Shown here in pieces: positions 40,451-49,228 of a DNA stretch of 64,000 nucleotides. The DNA is taken from NCBI RefSeq assembly GCF_019740315.1, contig NZ_JAHXZR010000009.1:124001-188000 (forward strand), read 5' to 3'. A program made the position numbers and the translations under genes. Each line of letters starts with the position of its first letter. Positions within the stretch are counted from its first letter, which is position 1. The notes under the pieces are model-generated. The model had not been told where the DNA came from, did not search any database, and was given only the letters and a program-made list of their open reading frames with translations. This DNA is from Oceanobacter mangrovi. Its GTDB lineage: Bacteria; Pseudomonadota; Gammaproteobacteria; Pseudomonadales; Oceanobacteraceae.

Positions 40451-41281
40451 TCAGTCTTCGCTACCAAACAAGCCAAAGCTGATGATCTCCAGCCAGGTAC
40501 GACGGTCGGTTTTGGCCAGCCCGCTGCTGACGAATTCACCGTCTTGCAATTGCGGATAGTCTGGATAGTTGAGCTTCAGAAGCGCCAGCGTCTTCTGCTC
40601 TTCATCTTTCATGCCCAGCTCTTCATAGGCTTCGATCATCAAGGCCATGGCATCGGCTACCGCCCTGGTTCGAGGGTATTCGGTCATCACTTTCTGGCCA
40701 CGGTTTGCGGCGGCAATAAAGGCGTGACGTTTCATATAATAACGGGCGACACCCACTTCATGGCTGGCCAGCCGTTCGCGCAGGTACACCATTCGGGCAC
40801 GGGAGTCGGCGACGTAAGGGCTGTCCGGGAAGCGGGTCAGTAATTCGGAGAAGTAACGGAAGGCATCCTGCAGTGGGGTGGGATCACGCTTGGCAACGTC
40901 ATCGGAGAAACGACGTTCAATCATTGAAAAACCCATGTCGTAGGTAGCCAGTGCCCGAATGTAATAGGCGTAGTCAACCTGTGGGTGCAGGGGGTGCAAG
41001 CGAATAAAGCGCTCGGCAGCTTCCAATGCCGACTCCATATTGGCGCTGTTGTAGTAGGCGTAAATCAGCTCCAGCTGGGCCTGTTCGGCATAACGACCAA
41101 ATGGGTAACGGGATTCCAGATCCTTGAGCTTTTCAATCGCAGCCAGCTGGCTGCCATTTTCAAGCGTGTCACGGGCTTCCTTATACAGTTCTTGCTCGGT
41201 TTGTTCGGTGGGTTTGGATGGCGAGTTCGAGCAGGCTGTGACGGTGACAGCAAGAAGGATCATCAGCCAGTGGCGTGTCAT
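40451..41281 (-). CDS. bamD: Outer membrane assembly lipoprotein BamD
   Basis: 276 residues from ATG 41281. Lipobox VTAC at ~17-18 predicts an outer-membrane lipoprotein. Five TPR-like repeats follow, with YKEARDTLENGSQLAAIEKL, LESRYPFGRYAEQAQLELIY, AERFIRLHPLHPQVDYAYYI in sequence, all typical of BamD/ComL. It works with BamA in beta-barrel insertion and is essential in E. coli. Divergent from rluD, the conserved arrangement. Confidence 0.95.
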   Translation of the reverse strand: MTRHWLMILLAVTVTACSNSPSKPTEQTEQELYKEARDTLENGSQLAAIEKLKDLESRYPFGRYAEQAQLELIYAYYNSANMESALEAAERFIRLHPLHPQVDYAYYIRALATYDMGFSMIERRFSDDVAKRDPTPLQDAFRYFSELLTRFPDSPYVADSRARMVYLRERLASHEVGVARYYMKRHAFIAAANRGQKVMTEYPRTRAVADAMALMIEAYEELGMKDEEQKTLALLKLNYPDYPQLQDGEFVSSGLAKTDRRTWLEIISFGLFGSED

Positions 41282-41502
41282 GGAGAGAATTCCTGATTCT
41301 GGATATACTGGTAACAAAGCGCGGTATTAAAGCACAGACGTTGTGTGACCCCAAAGCATCAACAAGGTGCCCGACAGGTGGCCAGCGGCTGTTGTCGGAT
41401 TGTTGAATAGCGACCCGGTGGTCATCCCAAACGCGCATAATCGATTTTTAGCCAACAATTGGCCTGCTTGCAAAACCGCAGTCGGCCACAGTCAGAGTCC
41501 CT

Positions 41503-42462
41503 ATGACCAACCAGATTTCCCAACGAGTAGATGTTCCCTTTGAACTTGGCAACAAGCGCCTTGACCAGGTTGCAGCTGAGCTGTTTCCGGATTATTCGCG
41601 TTCGCGCCTGCAACAGTGGATCAAGGATGGCCAGCTAACCGTGGATGGCAAGGTCGTACGTGGACGTGACAAGCTGGTGGGCGGCGAAGTGCTGCAACTG
41701 GAAGCCGTGCTGGAATCCGAAGGCACCTGGGAGCCGGAAGCGATTGACCTGGATATAGTCTACGAAGATGAGCATATCCTGGTAATCAACAAGCAGGCCG
41801 ATCTGGTGGTGCATCCGGCAGCGGGTAACTACACCGGCACCTTGCTGAATGGCTTGCTGTATCACTGTCCGGAACTGATTCATGTACCGCGGGCCGGTAT
41901 TGTGCACCGCCTCGACAAGGACACCACTGGTTTGATGGTGGTTGCCAAGACCCTGCAGGCCCAGGTGCACTTGGTTGGCCAGCTGCAGGATCGCACCATG
42001 GGACGTGAATATGAAGCCGTTGTACAGGGGCAGATGACCGGCGGTGGCAAGGTGGATGAGCCGATTGGCCGTCACGGTACCCAGCGCACCAAGATGGCCG
42101 TTTCTCCGTTAGGTAAGGAAGCGGTCACTCACTACCGTGTGTTGAAAAAATTCCCGACCCACACCCATATTCGTCTGAAACTGGAAACTGGCCGGACCCA
42201 CCAGATTCGTGTGCATATGAGCCATATTGGATATCCGCTGGTGGGCGATGTTACCTATGCCGCCCGTACTCGACTGACCCGCGGCATTGGCCCACAGCTG
42301 CGCTCCATGCTGCAGGCTTTCCCGCGTCAGGCGTTACACGCCAAGGCGCTGTCGTTATTGCACCCGGTGGAACAGGAATGGATGGAGTGGGAAGTGGATC
42401 TGCCTGCAGATTTTAAAGAGCTGTTGGCAGCACTCAAGGCTGACGCCGAAGCGGATGATTGA
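41503..42462 (+). CDS. rluD: 23S rRNA pseudouridine synthase RluD
   Basis: 319 residues. Modifies U1911, U1915 and U1917 in 23S rRNA helix 69 in E. coli. S4 RNA-binding domain (~18-78) then the catalytic domain with HRLDKDTTGLMVVAK, Asp138 being catalytic, plus LETGRTHQIRVHM. pgeF overlaps its end by eight bases. Complete. Confidence 0.96.
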   Translation: MTNQISQRVDVPFELGNKRLDQVAAELFPDYSRSRLQQWIKDGQLTVDGKVVRGRDKLVGGEVLQLEAVLESEGTWEPEAIDLDIVYEDEHILVINKQADLVVHPAAGNYTGTLLNGLLYHCPELIHVPRAGIVHRLDKDTTGLMVVAKTLQAQVHLVGQLQDRTMGREYEAVVQGQMTGGGKVDEPIGRHGTQRTKMAVSPLGKEAVTHYRVLKKFPTHTHIRLKLETGRTHQIRVHMSHIGYPLVGDVTYAARTRLTRGIGPQLRSMLQAFPRQALHAKALSLLHPVEQEWMEWEVDLPADFKELLAALKADAEADD

Positions 42463-43189
42463 GTTATTGCTCCCGGATTGGCCGCTGCCTGCTGGCGTAC
42501 AACTGGCGATCAGTTGTCGCGGTATGGCGAGCGGTGGATCAGCCGCTCCCTGGAATCAGGCCAATCTGGGTTTACACGTTGGCGACGATGCGGTGCAGGT
42601 GCAAAGTAACCGCCGGCAATTGCAATCCCAGCTTACCGGCGTGAAGCAGATTCAGTGGCTCGATCAGGTTCATGGCAATGACTGTCTGACAGCTGTCGGC
42701 GCTGATCAAGCGCTCACTGCTGATGCCTGCGTGACCCGGACAGCCGGTTTGGCCTGTGCGGTGATGACGGCGGATTGTTTGCCGGTTTTGTTTGCTGCAC
42801 AGGATGGTTCCTGTGTGGCAGCCGCTCATGCTGGCTGGCGAGGGCTGGCAGCCGGGGTGCTGGAAAACACCATTGCTGCGATGGGATTGCCAGCCAGTCA
42901 GCTGGTTGCCTGGATGGGACCGGCGATTGGTCAGGATGCCTTTGAGGTGGGGCCGGAAGTTCAGCAAGCCTTTGCTGGTGCACCGCAGCGCTGTTTTCGA
43001 GCTGGGCAAGGAGATCGCTTGCAGGCGGATATCTACGGGCTGGCGCGCTGGCGTTTACAGCAGGCCGGTATTGCTGAAATCTGGTCGGAAAACTGGTGTA
43101 CCGTCACTCAGGCAGAAAAGTTTTTTTCTTACCGCCGCGATGGCCAGACCGGCCGGATGGCCAGTCTGATCTGGATTGATGCTGGCTGA
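42455..43189 (+). CDS. pgeF: Peptidoglycan editing factor / laccase-domain protein
   Basis: 244 residues from ATG 42455, overlapping rluD; upstream codons in this frame lie inside rluD. Cu/Zn-site residues are present: QVHGNDC (His73), MTADCLPVLF (Cys108) and AAHAGWRG (His125). Members (YfiH) remove wrongly incorporated Ser from peptidoglycan precursors in E. coli and also show purine nucleoside phosphorylase activity. The rluD-pgeF order is conserved. Confidence 0.93.
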   Translation: MIELLLPDWPLPAGVQLAISCRGMASGGSAAPWNQANLGLHVGDDAVQVQSNRRQLQSQLTGVKQIQWLDQVHGNDCLTAVGADQALTADACVTRTAGLACAVMTADCLPVLFAAQDGSCVAAAHAGWRGLAAGVLENTIAAMGLPASQLVAWMGPAIGQDAFEVGPEVQQAFAGAPQRCFRAGQGDRLQADIYGLARWRLQQAGIAEIWSENWCTVTQAEKFFSYRRDGQTGRMASLIWIDAG

Positions 43190-43233
43190 TCTGGTTAGAC
43201 GCTGTCTGAATATTGAGCTCGCCAGCGCAATAC

Positions 43234-43686
43234 TCAGTTGCAGTTTTCGCTAATAACCTTTTTGGCCTTGGCTACTTCCTGCTGATATTCGTCATCAGTT
43301 AACGGACGAACCTCATCAGTACCGGGGATCTTGAAGCGGCGACTGCGGTTGCCGCCAAGGGTTTCCATATACTGTTTCCCCTTGGAGCAATTTTCTTTCT
43401 TTTCACCTGGCTTGATCACATTACTGGCTTCAGCCGTTGTGGTTGTCTGGTCGGTTTTGGGGTTGGCGATATCAACCAGAGACTTACGTTCTGCGGCCTG
43501 GCCTTCATAGTTCAACCGGACGTCGTAACGCTCGGCCAGGCCTTCATCGGCGCGTGGTGGCTGACTGCCAAAGTGCACCTGACCTTTTTCATCGACCCAG
43601 CGGTAGACATCAGCAGTTGCACTGGTGGTCAGGCAGACCAGTCCCAGTGCCATGGTGGCGGCCAACAGGGAAAAACGTAATGGCAT
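43234..43686 (-). CDS. DUF4124 domain protein, secreted
   Basis: 150 residues from ATG 43686. Signal peptide 1-~25 (ending ATA), then DVYRWVDEKGQVHFGSQPP, the DUF4124 signature. The middle is linker-like and rich in Thr, Lys and Glu. The C-terminal region has CSKGKQYMETLGG and a final Cys (SENCN), which may form a disulfide. Periplasmic; function unknown. Convergent with pgeF. Confidence 0.8.
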   Translation of the reverse strand: MPLRFSLLAATMALGLVCLTTSATADVYRWVDEKGQVHFGSQPPRADEGLAERYDVRLNYEGQAAERKSLVDIANPKTDQTTTTAEASNVIKPGEKKENCSKGKQYMETLGGNRSRRFKIPGTDEVRPLTDDEYQQEVAKAKKVISENCN

Positions 43687-43796
43687 AAATCTGATACCCG
43701 AAAATTGCAGCGAACAATGCTTGCACACTATGCCAACGATCTCGTAAGTCAAGGAAATAGACCTCGTTGAAACACATCGGAAGGCCGCATGTTGTC

Positions 43797-43824
43797 TGGA
43801 CAAACAGCTTTGCAATGTTAAAAT
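43797..43824 (+). promoter_or_regulatory. Possible ilvIH promoter
   Basis: TGGACA, a 16-base spacer and TAAAAT, about 260 bases ahead of ilvI. This would make a long leader containing the candidate attenuator peptide. Confidence 0.45.
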
Positions 43825-43949
43825 TGTCGGGCTTCCATCAGACCATATTGGCCAACATCCCGGTCAGGGCTTGACGCAAGCATTTCTGGACAACGGTTAT
43901 CCTCCGATCCAGTTCTAAACCCGGCCGTCCGACCGACGACGGGACTCTG

Positions 43950-44000
43950 ATGAGCAACTACAAGTTATTCATCCTCATCAACAGGGGATCATGCTGGTAG
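43950..44000 (+). CDS. Candidate ilv leader peptide
   Basis: A 16-codon frame, ATG to TAG, with Leu-Phe-Ile-Leu-Ile in codons 6-10. GGGA lies 6 bases upstream. Four of five consecutive residues being Ile or Leu suits sensing of branched-chain charged tRNA. A classical terminator with T-run is not visible before ilvI, so attenuation is only suggested. Confidence 0.3.
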   Translation: MSNYKLFILINRGSCW

Positions 44001-44084
44001 CGCGAGGCGAACACCTGGCGTGGTCCTGCAAGTTTTGTATTTCACTCATGCTCTGAGAAGAGCCTGTGCAAGAGGATAAGTACG

Positions 44085-45809
44085 GTGGAATTACTTTCCG
44101 GCGGAGATATGCTGGTTCGTGCGTTGCACGAGGCAGGTGTTGAATACATCTACGGCTATCCGGGTGGCTCGCTGCTACACGTTTATGATGCCGTATACAA
44201 GCAAAGTGCCGTGAAACACGTACTGGTCCGTCACGAGCAGGCCGCCGCCCATATGGCCGATGGTTATGCCCGTGCGACCGGCAAACCAGGCGTGGTCATG
44301 GTCACTTCCGGCCCGGGCGCTACCAATACCATTACTGGTATTGCGACCGCCTTTACCGATTCCATTCCGATGGTGGTTATTTCCGGTCAGGTGATGAGTC
44401 ACCTGGTTGGCGATGATGCGTTCCAGGAAACCGACATGCTGGGCGTTTCCCGTCCGGTGGTGAAGCACAGCTTCAGTGTCCGTCGTCCTGAAGAAATTCC
44501 GGAACTGGTTGCCAAGGCGTTTTATATCGCCAGCACTGGCCGTCCTGGCCCGGTGGTGATCGATATTCCCAAAGATATGACCATGCCGAATGAACGTTAT
44601 GAATACGTTTATCCGAAGAAGGTCAAACTGCGTTCCTACACGCCACCACAGCGTGGTCATTCTGGCCAGATCAAGAAAGCCGTTGAATTGCTGGTGAAAG
44701 CCAAGCGTCCGGTAATCTATTCCGGTGGTGGTGTGGTAATTGATGGCAGTTCTGACAAGCTGCGCGAACTGGTTGATCGTCTGGATTTCCCGTGCACCAG
44801 TACCCTGATGGGGCTGGGTGCCTACCCTGGCACAGCAGACCGCTTCGTTGGCATGCTGGGTATGCATGGTACCTACGAAGCCAACATGGTAATGCACCAT
44901 GCCGACGTGATTCTGGCCGTTGGTGCGCGCTTCGATGACCGTGTGACCAACGCGACCAGCAAGTTCTGCCCGGACGCCAAGATCATTCATATCGACATTG
45001 ACCCGTCTTCCATTTCCAAGACCATCACTGCCGATGTACCGATCGTAGGCCCGGTTGGCAACGTGCTGGACGAAATGATGGCATTGCTGGATGAAGCCGG
45101 CGAAGCGCCAAACACCGATGCCATTGCCTCCTGGTGGAAACAGATCAACGAGTGGCGTCCGCGTCACGCCATGCGTTTTGACAAGAACGACAATGGCCTG
45201 ATGAAGCCACAGGAAGTGATTCAGGGTCTGTGGGAAGCCACCAAAGGCGATGCCTACGTGACGTCTGACGTGGGTCAGCACCAGATGTTTGCGGCCCAGT
45301 ACTACAAGTTCGACAAGCCCAATCGCTGGATCAACTCCGGTGGTCTGGGCACCATGGGCTTTGGTTTCCCGGCGGCTATGGGCATCAAGCTGAACTTCCC
45401 GGATCACGATGTTGTGTGTGTGACCGGTGAAGGTTCGATCCAGATGAACATCCAGGAAATGTCGACCTGTCTGCAGTACGGCATTCCGGTCAAGATCGTC
45501 TGTTTGAACAACGGCTCACTGGGCATGGTTCGCCAGTGGCAGGATATGAACTACGAAGGTCGTCACTCCAACTCCTACATGCAGTCGCTGCCTGACTTCG
45601 TCAAGCTGGCGGAAGCCTATGGCCATGTTGGTATTCAGGTGAAAACCCGTGATGAGCTGCCACAGGCTCTGGAAGACGCGCTGGTGAAATACAAGGATCG
45701 TCTGGTGTTCCTGGATGTGGCTGTTGATCCGGAAGAACACGTATATCCAATGCAGGTGCCAATGGGCTCCATGCGTGACATGTGGCTGAGCAAGACGGAG
45801 CGTACCTGA
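44085..45809 (+). CDS. ilvI: Acetolactate synthase large subunit
   Basis: 574 residues, GTG start with AGAGGA 8 bases upstream. ThDP enzyme at the head of valine, leucine and isoleucine synthesis. The catalytic Glu is in [22 protein letters not shown]/central domain ~190-340 follows. The ThDP-Mg motif is [12 protein letters not shown]...[12 protein letters not shown]. Begins [19 protein letters not shown], like IlvI. Paired with ilvH two bases downstream of its stop. Confidence 0.95.
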   Translation: MELLSGGDMLVRALHEAGVEYIYGYPGGSLLHVYDAVYKQSAVKHVLVRHEQAAAHMADGYARATGKPGVVMVTSGPGATNTITGIATAFTDSIPMVVISGQVMSHLVGDDAFQETDMLGVSRPVVKHSFSVRRPEEIPELVAKAFYIASTGRPGPVVIDIPKDMTMPNERYEYVYPKKVKLRSYTPPQRGHSGQIKKAVELLVKAKRPVIYSGGGVVIDGSSDKLRELVDRLDFPCTSTLMGLGAYPGTADRFVGMLGMHGTYEANMVMHHADVILAVGARFDDRVTNATSKFCPDAKIIHIDIDPSSISKTITADVPIVGPVGNVLDEMMALLDEAGEAPNTDAIASWWKQINEWRPRHAMRFDKNDNGLMKPQEVIQGLWEATKGDAYVTSDVGQHQMFAAQYYKFDKPNRWINSGGLGTMGFGFPAAMGIKLNFPDHDVVCVTGEGSIQMNIQEMSTCLQYGIPVKIVCLNNGSLGMVRQWQDMNYEGRHSNSYMQSLPDFVKLAEAYGHVGIQVKTRDELPQALEDALVKYKDRLVFLDVAVDPEEHVYPMQVPMGSMRDMWLSKTERT

Positions 45810-45811
45810 TT

Positions 45812-46303
45812 ATGCGTCATATCATTTCAATCCTGTTGGAAAACGAACCAGGGGCCTTGTCCCGCGTGGTTGGTTTGTTCGCCCAGCGTGGTTACAACAT
45901 TGAAACCCTGACGGTTGCACCAACAGAAGATCCAACCTTGTCGCGTCTGACCATGACCACTCATGGCGACGACCGCAAGATTGAACAGATCACCAAACAG
46001 CTCAACAAGCTGATTGAAGTGGTGAAGCTGGTGGATCTGTCTGAAGGTCAGCACATTGAACGTGAACTGATGTTGATCAAGGTGAAGGCTGTTGGTGCCC
46101 AGCGTGCGGAAATCAAACGCACAGCAGACATCTTCCGTGGCCAGATCGTTGATGTATCGCCAAGCGTTTACACCATCCAGCTGACCGGCGCGACCGACAA
46201 GCTGGAAGCCTTTATTGAGGCAATTGGTGCCGCCCAGGTACTCGAAACCGTGCGTACTGGTGTGTCCGGTATTTCTCGTGGTGAGAAAGTCCTGAGCATC
46301 TGA
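45812..46303 (+). CDS. ilvH: Acetolactate synthase small subunit
   Basis: 163 residues from ATG 45812. Regulatory partner of IlvI that confers valine inhibition. N-terminal ACT domain (RHIISILLENEPGALSRVVG) and the C-terminal ACT-like half (MLIKVKAVGAQRAEIKR). Two bases after the ilvI stop; followed by a terminator. Confidence 0.96.
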   Translation: MRHIISILLENEPGALSRVVGLFAQRGYNIETLTVAPTEDPTLSRLTMTTHGDDRKIEQITKQLNKLIEVVKLVDLSEGQHIERELMLIKVKAVGAQRAEIKRTADIFRGQIVDVSPSVYTIQLTGATDKLEAFIEAIGAAQVLETVRTGVSGISRGEKVLSI

Positions 46304-46324
46304 TCCTGATCAGATTGCCTGATG

Positions 46325-46358
46325 AAAAGCCCGCTGACTTCGGTTCGCGGGCTTTTTT
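46325..46358 (+). terminator. Intrinsic terminator after ilvH
   Basis: AAAAGCCCGC pairs with GCGGGCTTTT, followed by T-run. Confidence 0.92.
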
Positions 46359-46377
46359 GTTGGCTGCAACCAGGGCG

Positions 46378-46620
46378 TCAGGACTCTTCGGTAATATCCC
46401 GTTCGAGAAAGGCGAATGTCAGAAATATGCCGAACAACAGCAGCATCAGCACCGCAGCATTGTGATCCAGCGCCAGCATCAATAGCCCGGCAATGATCCA
46501 GCCGGTTTTGACCTGTTCGAGTCGGCGCTTGTGGGTATCAGTTTGAGTCCAGAGCAGATCTGGAGTATCGGGAAGACGATAAAAACGGCGTAGCCAGACG
46601 ATCGGGTTCCAGTTCTTCAT
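46378..46620 (-). CDS. Small membrane protein
   Basis: 80 residues from ATG 46620, with GGAGG 5-6 bases upstream. A charged N-terminus (NWNPIVWLRRFYRLPD) precedes a hydrophobic hairpin (about 40-72: WIIAGLLMLAL, AAVLMLLLFGIFLTFAFL) and an acidic tail. No family recognised; inner membrane inferred. Confidence 0.55.
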   Translation of the reverse strand: MKNWNPIVWLRRFYRLPDTPDLLWTQTDTHKRRLEQVKTGWIIAGLLMLALDHNAAVLMLLLFGIFLTFAFLERDITEES

Positions 46621-46760
46621 ATCAGCCTCCAACAGACGACTGATATAACCATAAGCCAGCAAATGGCAGGCTGCCGGGTAAAGCAGAATTCGATCTAAAA
46701 AGCAGGTTGGACCTAATAAGAGGATTGGGTCCAGCAGGCGGATGGATAGCCGCGGGTTAA

Positions 46761-46784
46761 GATAACTGGGCTGGGATAACTGGG
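46761..46784. repeat. Direct repeat upstream of the small membrane gene
   Basis: GATAACTGGG occurs at 46761-46770 and 46775-46784, a 14-base spacing within a GC-rich gap after coq7. No function seen. Confidence 0.45.
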
Positions 46785-46863
46785 TTGTTGTGGGGCGAGA
46801 GCAGCGCCCGACACTGATAATCAGGTCGAGCGCATGCTCATCAGGACAGGATCGGGAAGAAAG

Positions 46864-47508
46864 CTAGATACGGTAAACCGACTTGGTCATCACTTTGGAC
46901 AGGCCAGTCATTGCCAGTTTTACCGGCAACGGGAATTTGTGACCACCAGCTTCCAGTGCGACAGTTGCATGTTTGGACTCATCTTCGAGCATTTGCAGCA
47001 GCACGGCTTTGCTCTTTTCATCCTGTACTGGCAAGGAGCTGATATGACTGGTGAGATGCTTGCAAACCTGCTGCTCGGTGGCGGCAACAAAGCCCAGACT
47101 CATCTTGTCACTGATCTTGCCAGCCGCAGCACCAATGCCCAGCGACAGACCATAGAACACTGGATTCAGCAAGCTGGTGCGGCCACCCAGTTGTTTGATG
47201 CGGTCTTCACACCAGACCAGATGATCAATCTCTTCTTCTGCTGCTTCTTCCATCGCTTCACGCACGTCAGGCAATTTGGCGGTTAATGCCTGGCCCTGAT
47301 ACAGCGCCTGGGCGCACACTTCACCGGTGTGGTTAATCCGCATCAAACCGGCGGCGTGTTTACGTTCGGTTTCACTCATTTCCGCATCGGTGCGGCCATT
47401 GGCTGGGGTTGGGCGGCCAGCGTTGGCCGCACCGGGAACCAGGGTACGAAGGGCCTGATCAGCGCTGGTGATCAGGCGGTCGAGCATGGAAAACTGACGG
47501 GGCTGCAT
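46864..47508 (-). CDS. coq7: Ubiquinone hydroxylase Coq7
   Basis: 214 residues from ATG 47508 (AGAGG 7 bases upstream). Di-iron monooxygenase that hydroxylates demethoxyubiquinone; replaces UbiF in Pseudomonas and relatives. Iron ligands in [17 protein letters not shown] and [15 protein letters not shown]; the repeat pair continues with [11 protein letters not shown] and MLEDESKHA. Complete. Confidence 0.93.
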   Translation of the reverse strand: MQPRQFSMLDRLITSADQALRTLVPGAANAGRPTPANGRTDAEMSETERKHAAGLMRINHTGEVCAQALYQGQALTAKLPDVREAMEEAAEEEIDHLVWCEDRIKQLGGRTSLLNPVFYGLSLGIGAAAGKISDKMSLGFVAATEQQVCKHLTSHISSLPVQDEKSKAVLLQMLEDESKHATVALEAGGHKFPLPVKLAMTGLSKVMTKSVYRI

Positions 47509-47702
47509 AAAAATACCTCTTCTCGCGCAAGCAGATGTTACCGACTTCCGCCACAAATATGCCGTGACATGCTAGTTTACGTTTTTCTGGACCGGGCTGC
47601 ATGACTGTTGTCAGATTCTTGCAGCAAGCGCGCACGGCCAGGCTCGAATGTGGCGAGTCTTACCGCAAAATCAGCTTCCAAATAATCAGGGTGAAGAATC
47701 AG

Positions 47703-49172
47703 ATGCAGGATGTACATGACCTCGGCTTGATGCTGGATCGCAAGACCCCGATTCTGGTAATCGAAACCTGGGAAGAACCCCGGGCGCTGGATTTATTAAC
47801 CCGTCTGGCCATAAAACAGGGCAAGGCTCTGCAACAGTGGACCTTGACTGATGGTCTGCGACGGCTGGGGTTTGGTGAAGATCCGGCGGTAGAAAAAAGT
47901 GAAGATCCGCTACGGGCGCTGTTACACGTAAAAACCTCGGATCTGGATGGCATCTGGGTGTTTTGTGATCTGCATCCGTTCCTCGAAGAAGCTGGCATTA
48001 TCCGCATGCTGAAAGACATCGCGTTGCAGCATGAAAGCTCGGGCAAAACCCTGGTGCTGGTTAGCCATCAGCTGACGATTCCAGCAGAACTATTGCGCCT
48101 GAGTGCCCGCTTCCAGTTGCAGATGCCCAATGAAGAGCAGCTGATGTCGCTGGTGCAGGAAGAGGCGCGTCGTTACACCGCTCATTCCGGCCGCCGGGTG
48201 AAAACCGATGAGCTGACGCTGAAAACCCTGGTGGCCAACCTTAAAGGGCTGACATTTTCCGATGCCCGGCGGCTGATTCGTGGCGCGATTGTCGATGACG
48301 GTGCGATTACCCGTGATGACGTACCGGAAATCAGCAAGGCCAAGCTGGAGCTAATGGACATGGGCGGAGTGATGTCGTTTGAATACGACACTGCCCGTTT
48401 TGGCGATGTGGCCGGTCTGACCCGTTTGAAGCAGTGGCTACAGCAACGCCAGCAAGGTTTTCTGGAAGCGGAGGCCGATATGCGGCCGAAAGGCATGCTG
48501 TTGTTTGGTATTCAGGGCGGTGGCAAGAGTCTCGCTGCCAAGGCTGTAGCCGGTAGCTGGGGGGTGCCATTACTGCGGCTGGATATGGGAGCCTTGTACA
48601 ACAAGTTCTTCGGCGAAACCGAACGTAACCTGCGGGAAGCCTTACAGCTTGCGGAGTTGATGTCGCCGTGTGTGGTGTGGGTCGACGAAATTGAAAAGGC
48701 CGTTGCCGGTGACAGTCAGGACAGTGGCGTCAGCCAACGGGTGTTAGGTACCTTGCTAACCTGGATGGCTGAGCACAAGTCCCGGGTGTTTTTGGTCGCC
48801 ACCGCCAACAACATTCATGTGTTGCCGCCTGAGCTGATGCGTAAGGGCCGCCTGGATGAAATCTTTTTTGTCGATTTGCCAAACCCTGAAGTGCGGGCCG
48901 ATATTTTCAGAATCCACCTGGCCAAACGTGGTCACGATGCTGACAGCTTTGATTTGCAAATGCTGGCGGCGCTGGCAGAAGGATTTTCCGGAGCCGAAAT
49001 CGAACAGGCGGTTGTATCGGCCTGGTATGCGCGGGAACAGCAGCAGACAGAATTGAGTCATGAGCAGCTGGCCAATGCCATCCGTATGACAGTGCCGCTG
49101 TCGGTCACTATGGCAGAACAACTGGCAGGCTTGCGGCATTGGGCCAGTGGCAGGGCGGTATTGGCTGACTAG
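47703..49172 (+). CDS. AAA+ ATPase of the Ycf46 type
   Basis: 489 residues from ATG 47703; the frame extends to 47601 without family-like sequence. N-terminal ~230 residues include [17 protein letters not shown], a RecA-like but motif-poor region. AAA domain: [14 protein letters not shown], Walker [14 protein letters not shown] (not the usual GPPGTGKT), Walker [11 protein letters not shown], arginine finger in [11 protein letters not shown]. Matches the Ycf46 family of cyanobacteria, plastids and proteobacteria; role unclear. Stands alone after divergent coq7. Confidence 0.8.
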   Translation: MQDVHDLGLMLDRKTPILVIETWEEPRALDLLTRLAIKQGKALQQWTLTDGLRRLGFGEDPAVEKSEDPLRALLHVKTSDLDGIWVFCDLHPFLEEAGIIRMLKDIALQHESSGKTLVLVSHQLTIPAELLRLSARFQLQMPNEEQLMSLVQEEARRYTAHSGRRVKTDELTLKTLVANLKGLTFSDARRLIRGAIVDDGAITRDDVPEISKAKLELMDMGGVMSFEYDTARFGDVAGLTRLKQWLQQRQQGFLEAEADMRPKGMLLFGIQGGGKSLAAKAVAGSWGVPLLRLDMGALYNKFFGETERNLREALQLAELMSPCVVWVDEIEKAVAGDSQDSGVSQRVLGTLLTWMAEHKSRVFLVATANNIHVLPPELMRKGRLDEIFFVDLPNPEVRADIFRIHLAKRGHDADSFDLQMLAALAEGFSGAEIEQAVVSAWYAREQQQTELSHEQLANAIRMTVPLSVTMAEQLAGLRHWASGRAVLAD

Positions 49173-49228
49173 AAAGGGCTTTGTTCTGCGGCGATGGGTT
49201 CATACATGCGCCGCAGAGCGGGCCATTG

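Larger units (their letters stand above)
43687..44084. other. 398-base gap ahead of ilvI
   Basis: No protein gene except a possible 16-codon leader (43950-44000). It holds a candidate promoter (43797-43824), an inverted pair TGATGAG/CTCATCA (43948-43980) and a small hairpin with GAGA loop (44050-44063). Confidence 0.6.

Noticed and set aside
44175-45407. Open frame antisense to ilvI (410 codons)
   Set aside because: Shadow of a highly conserved gene; no independent start signal or recognised domain.
46621-46863. tRNA or small RNA in the gap after coq7
   Set aside because: No cloverleaf, CCA end or clear promoter-terminator pair; only short repeats and a 5-bp GGGCG/CGCCC stem.
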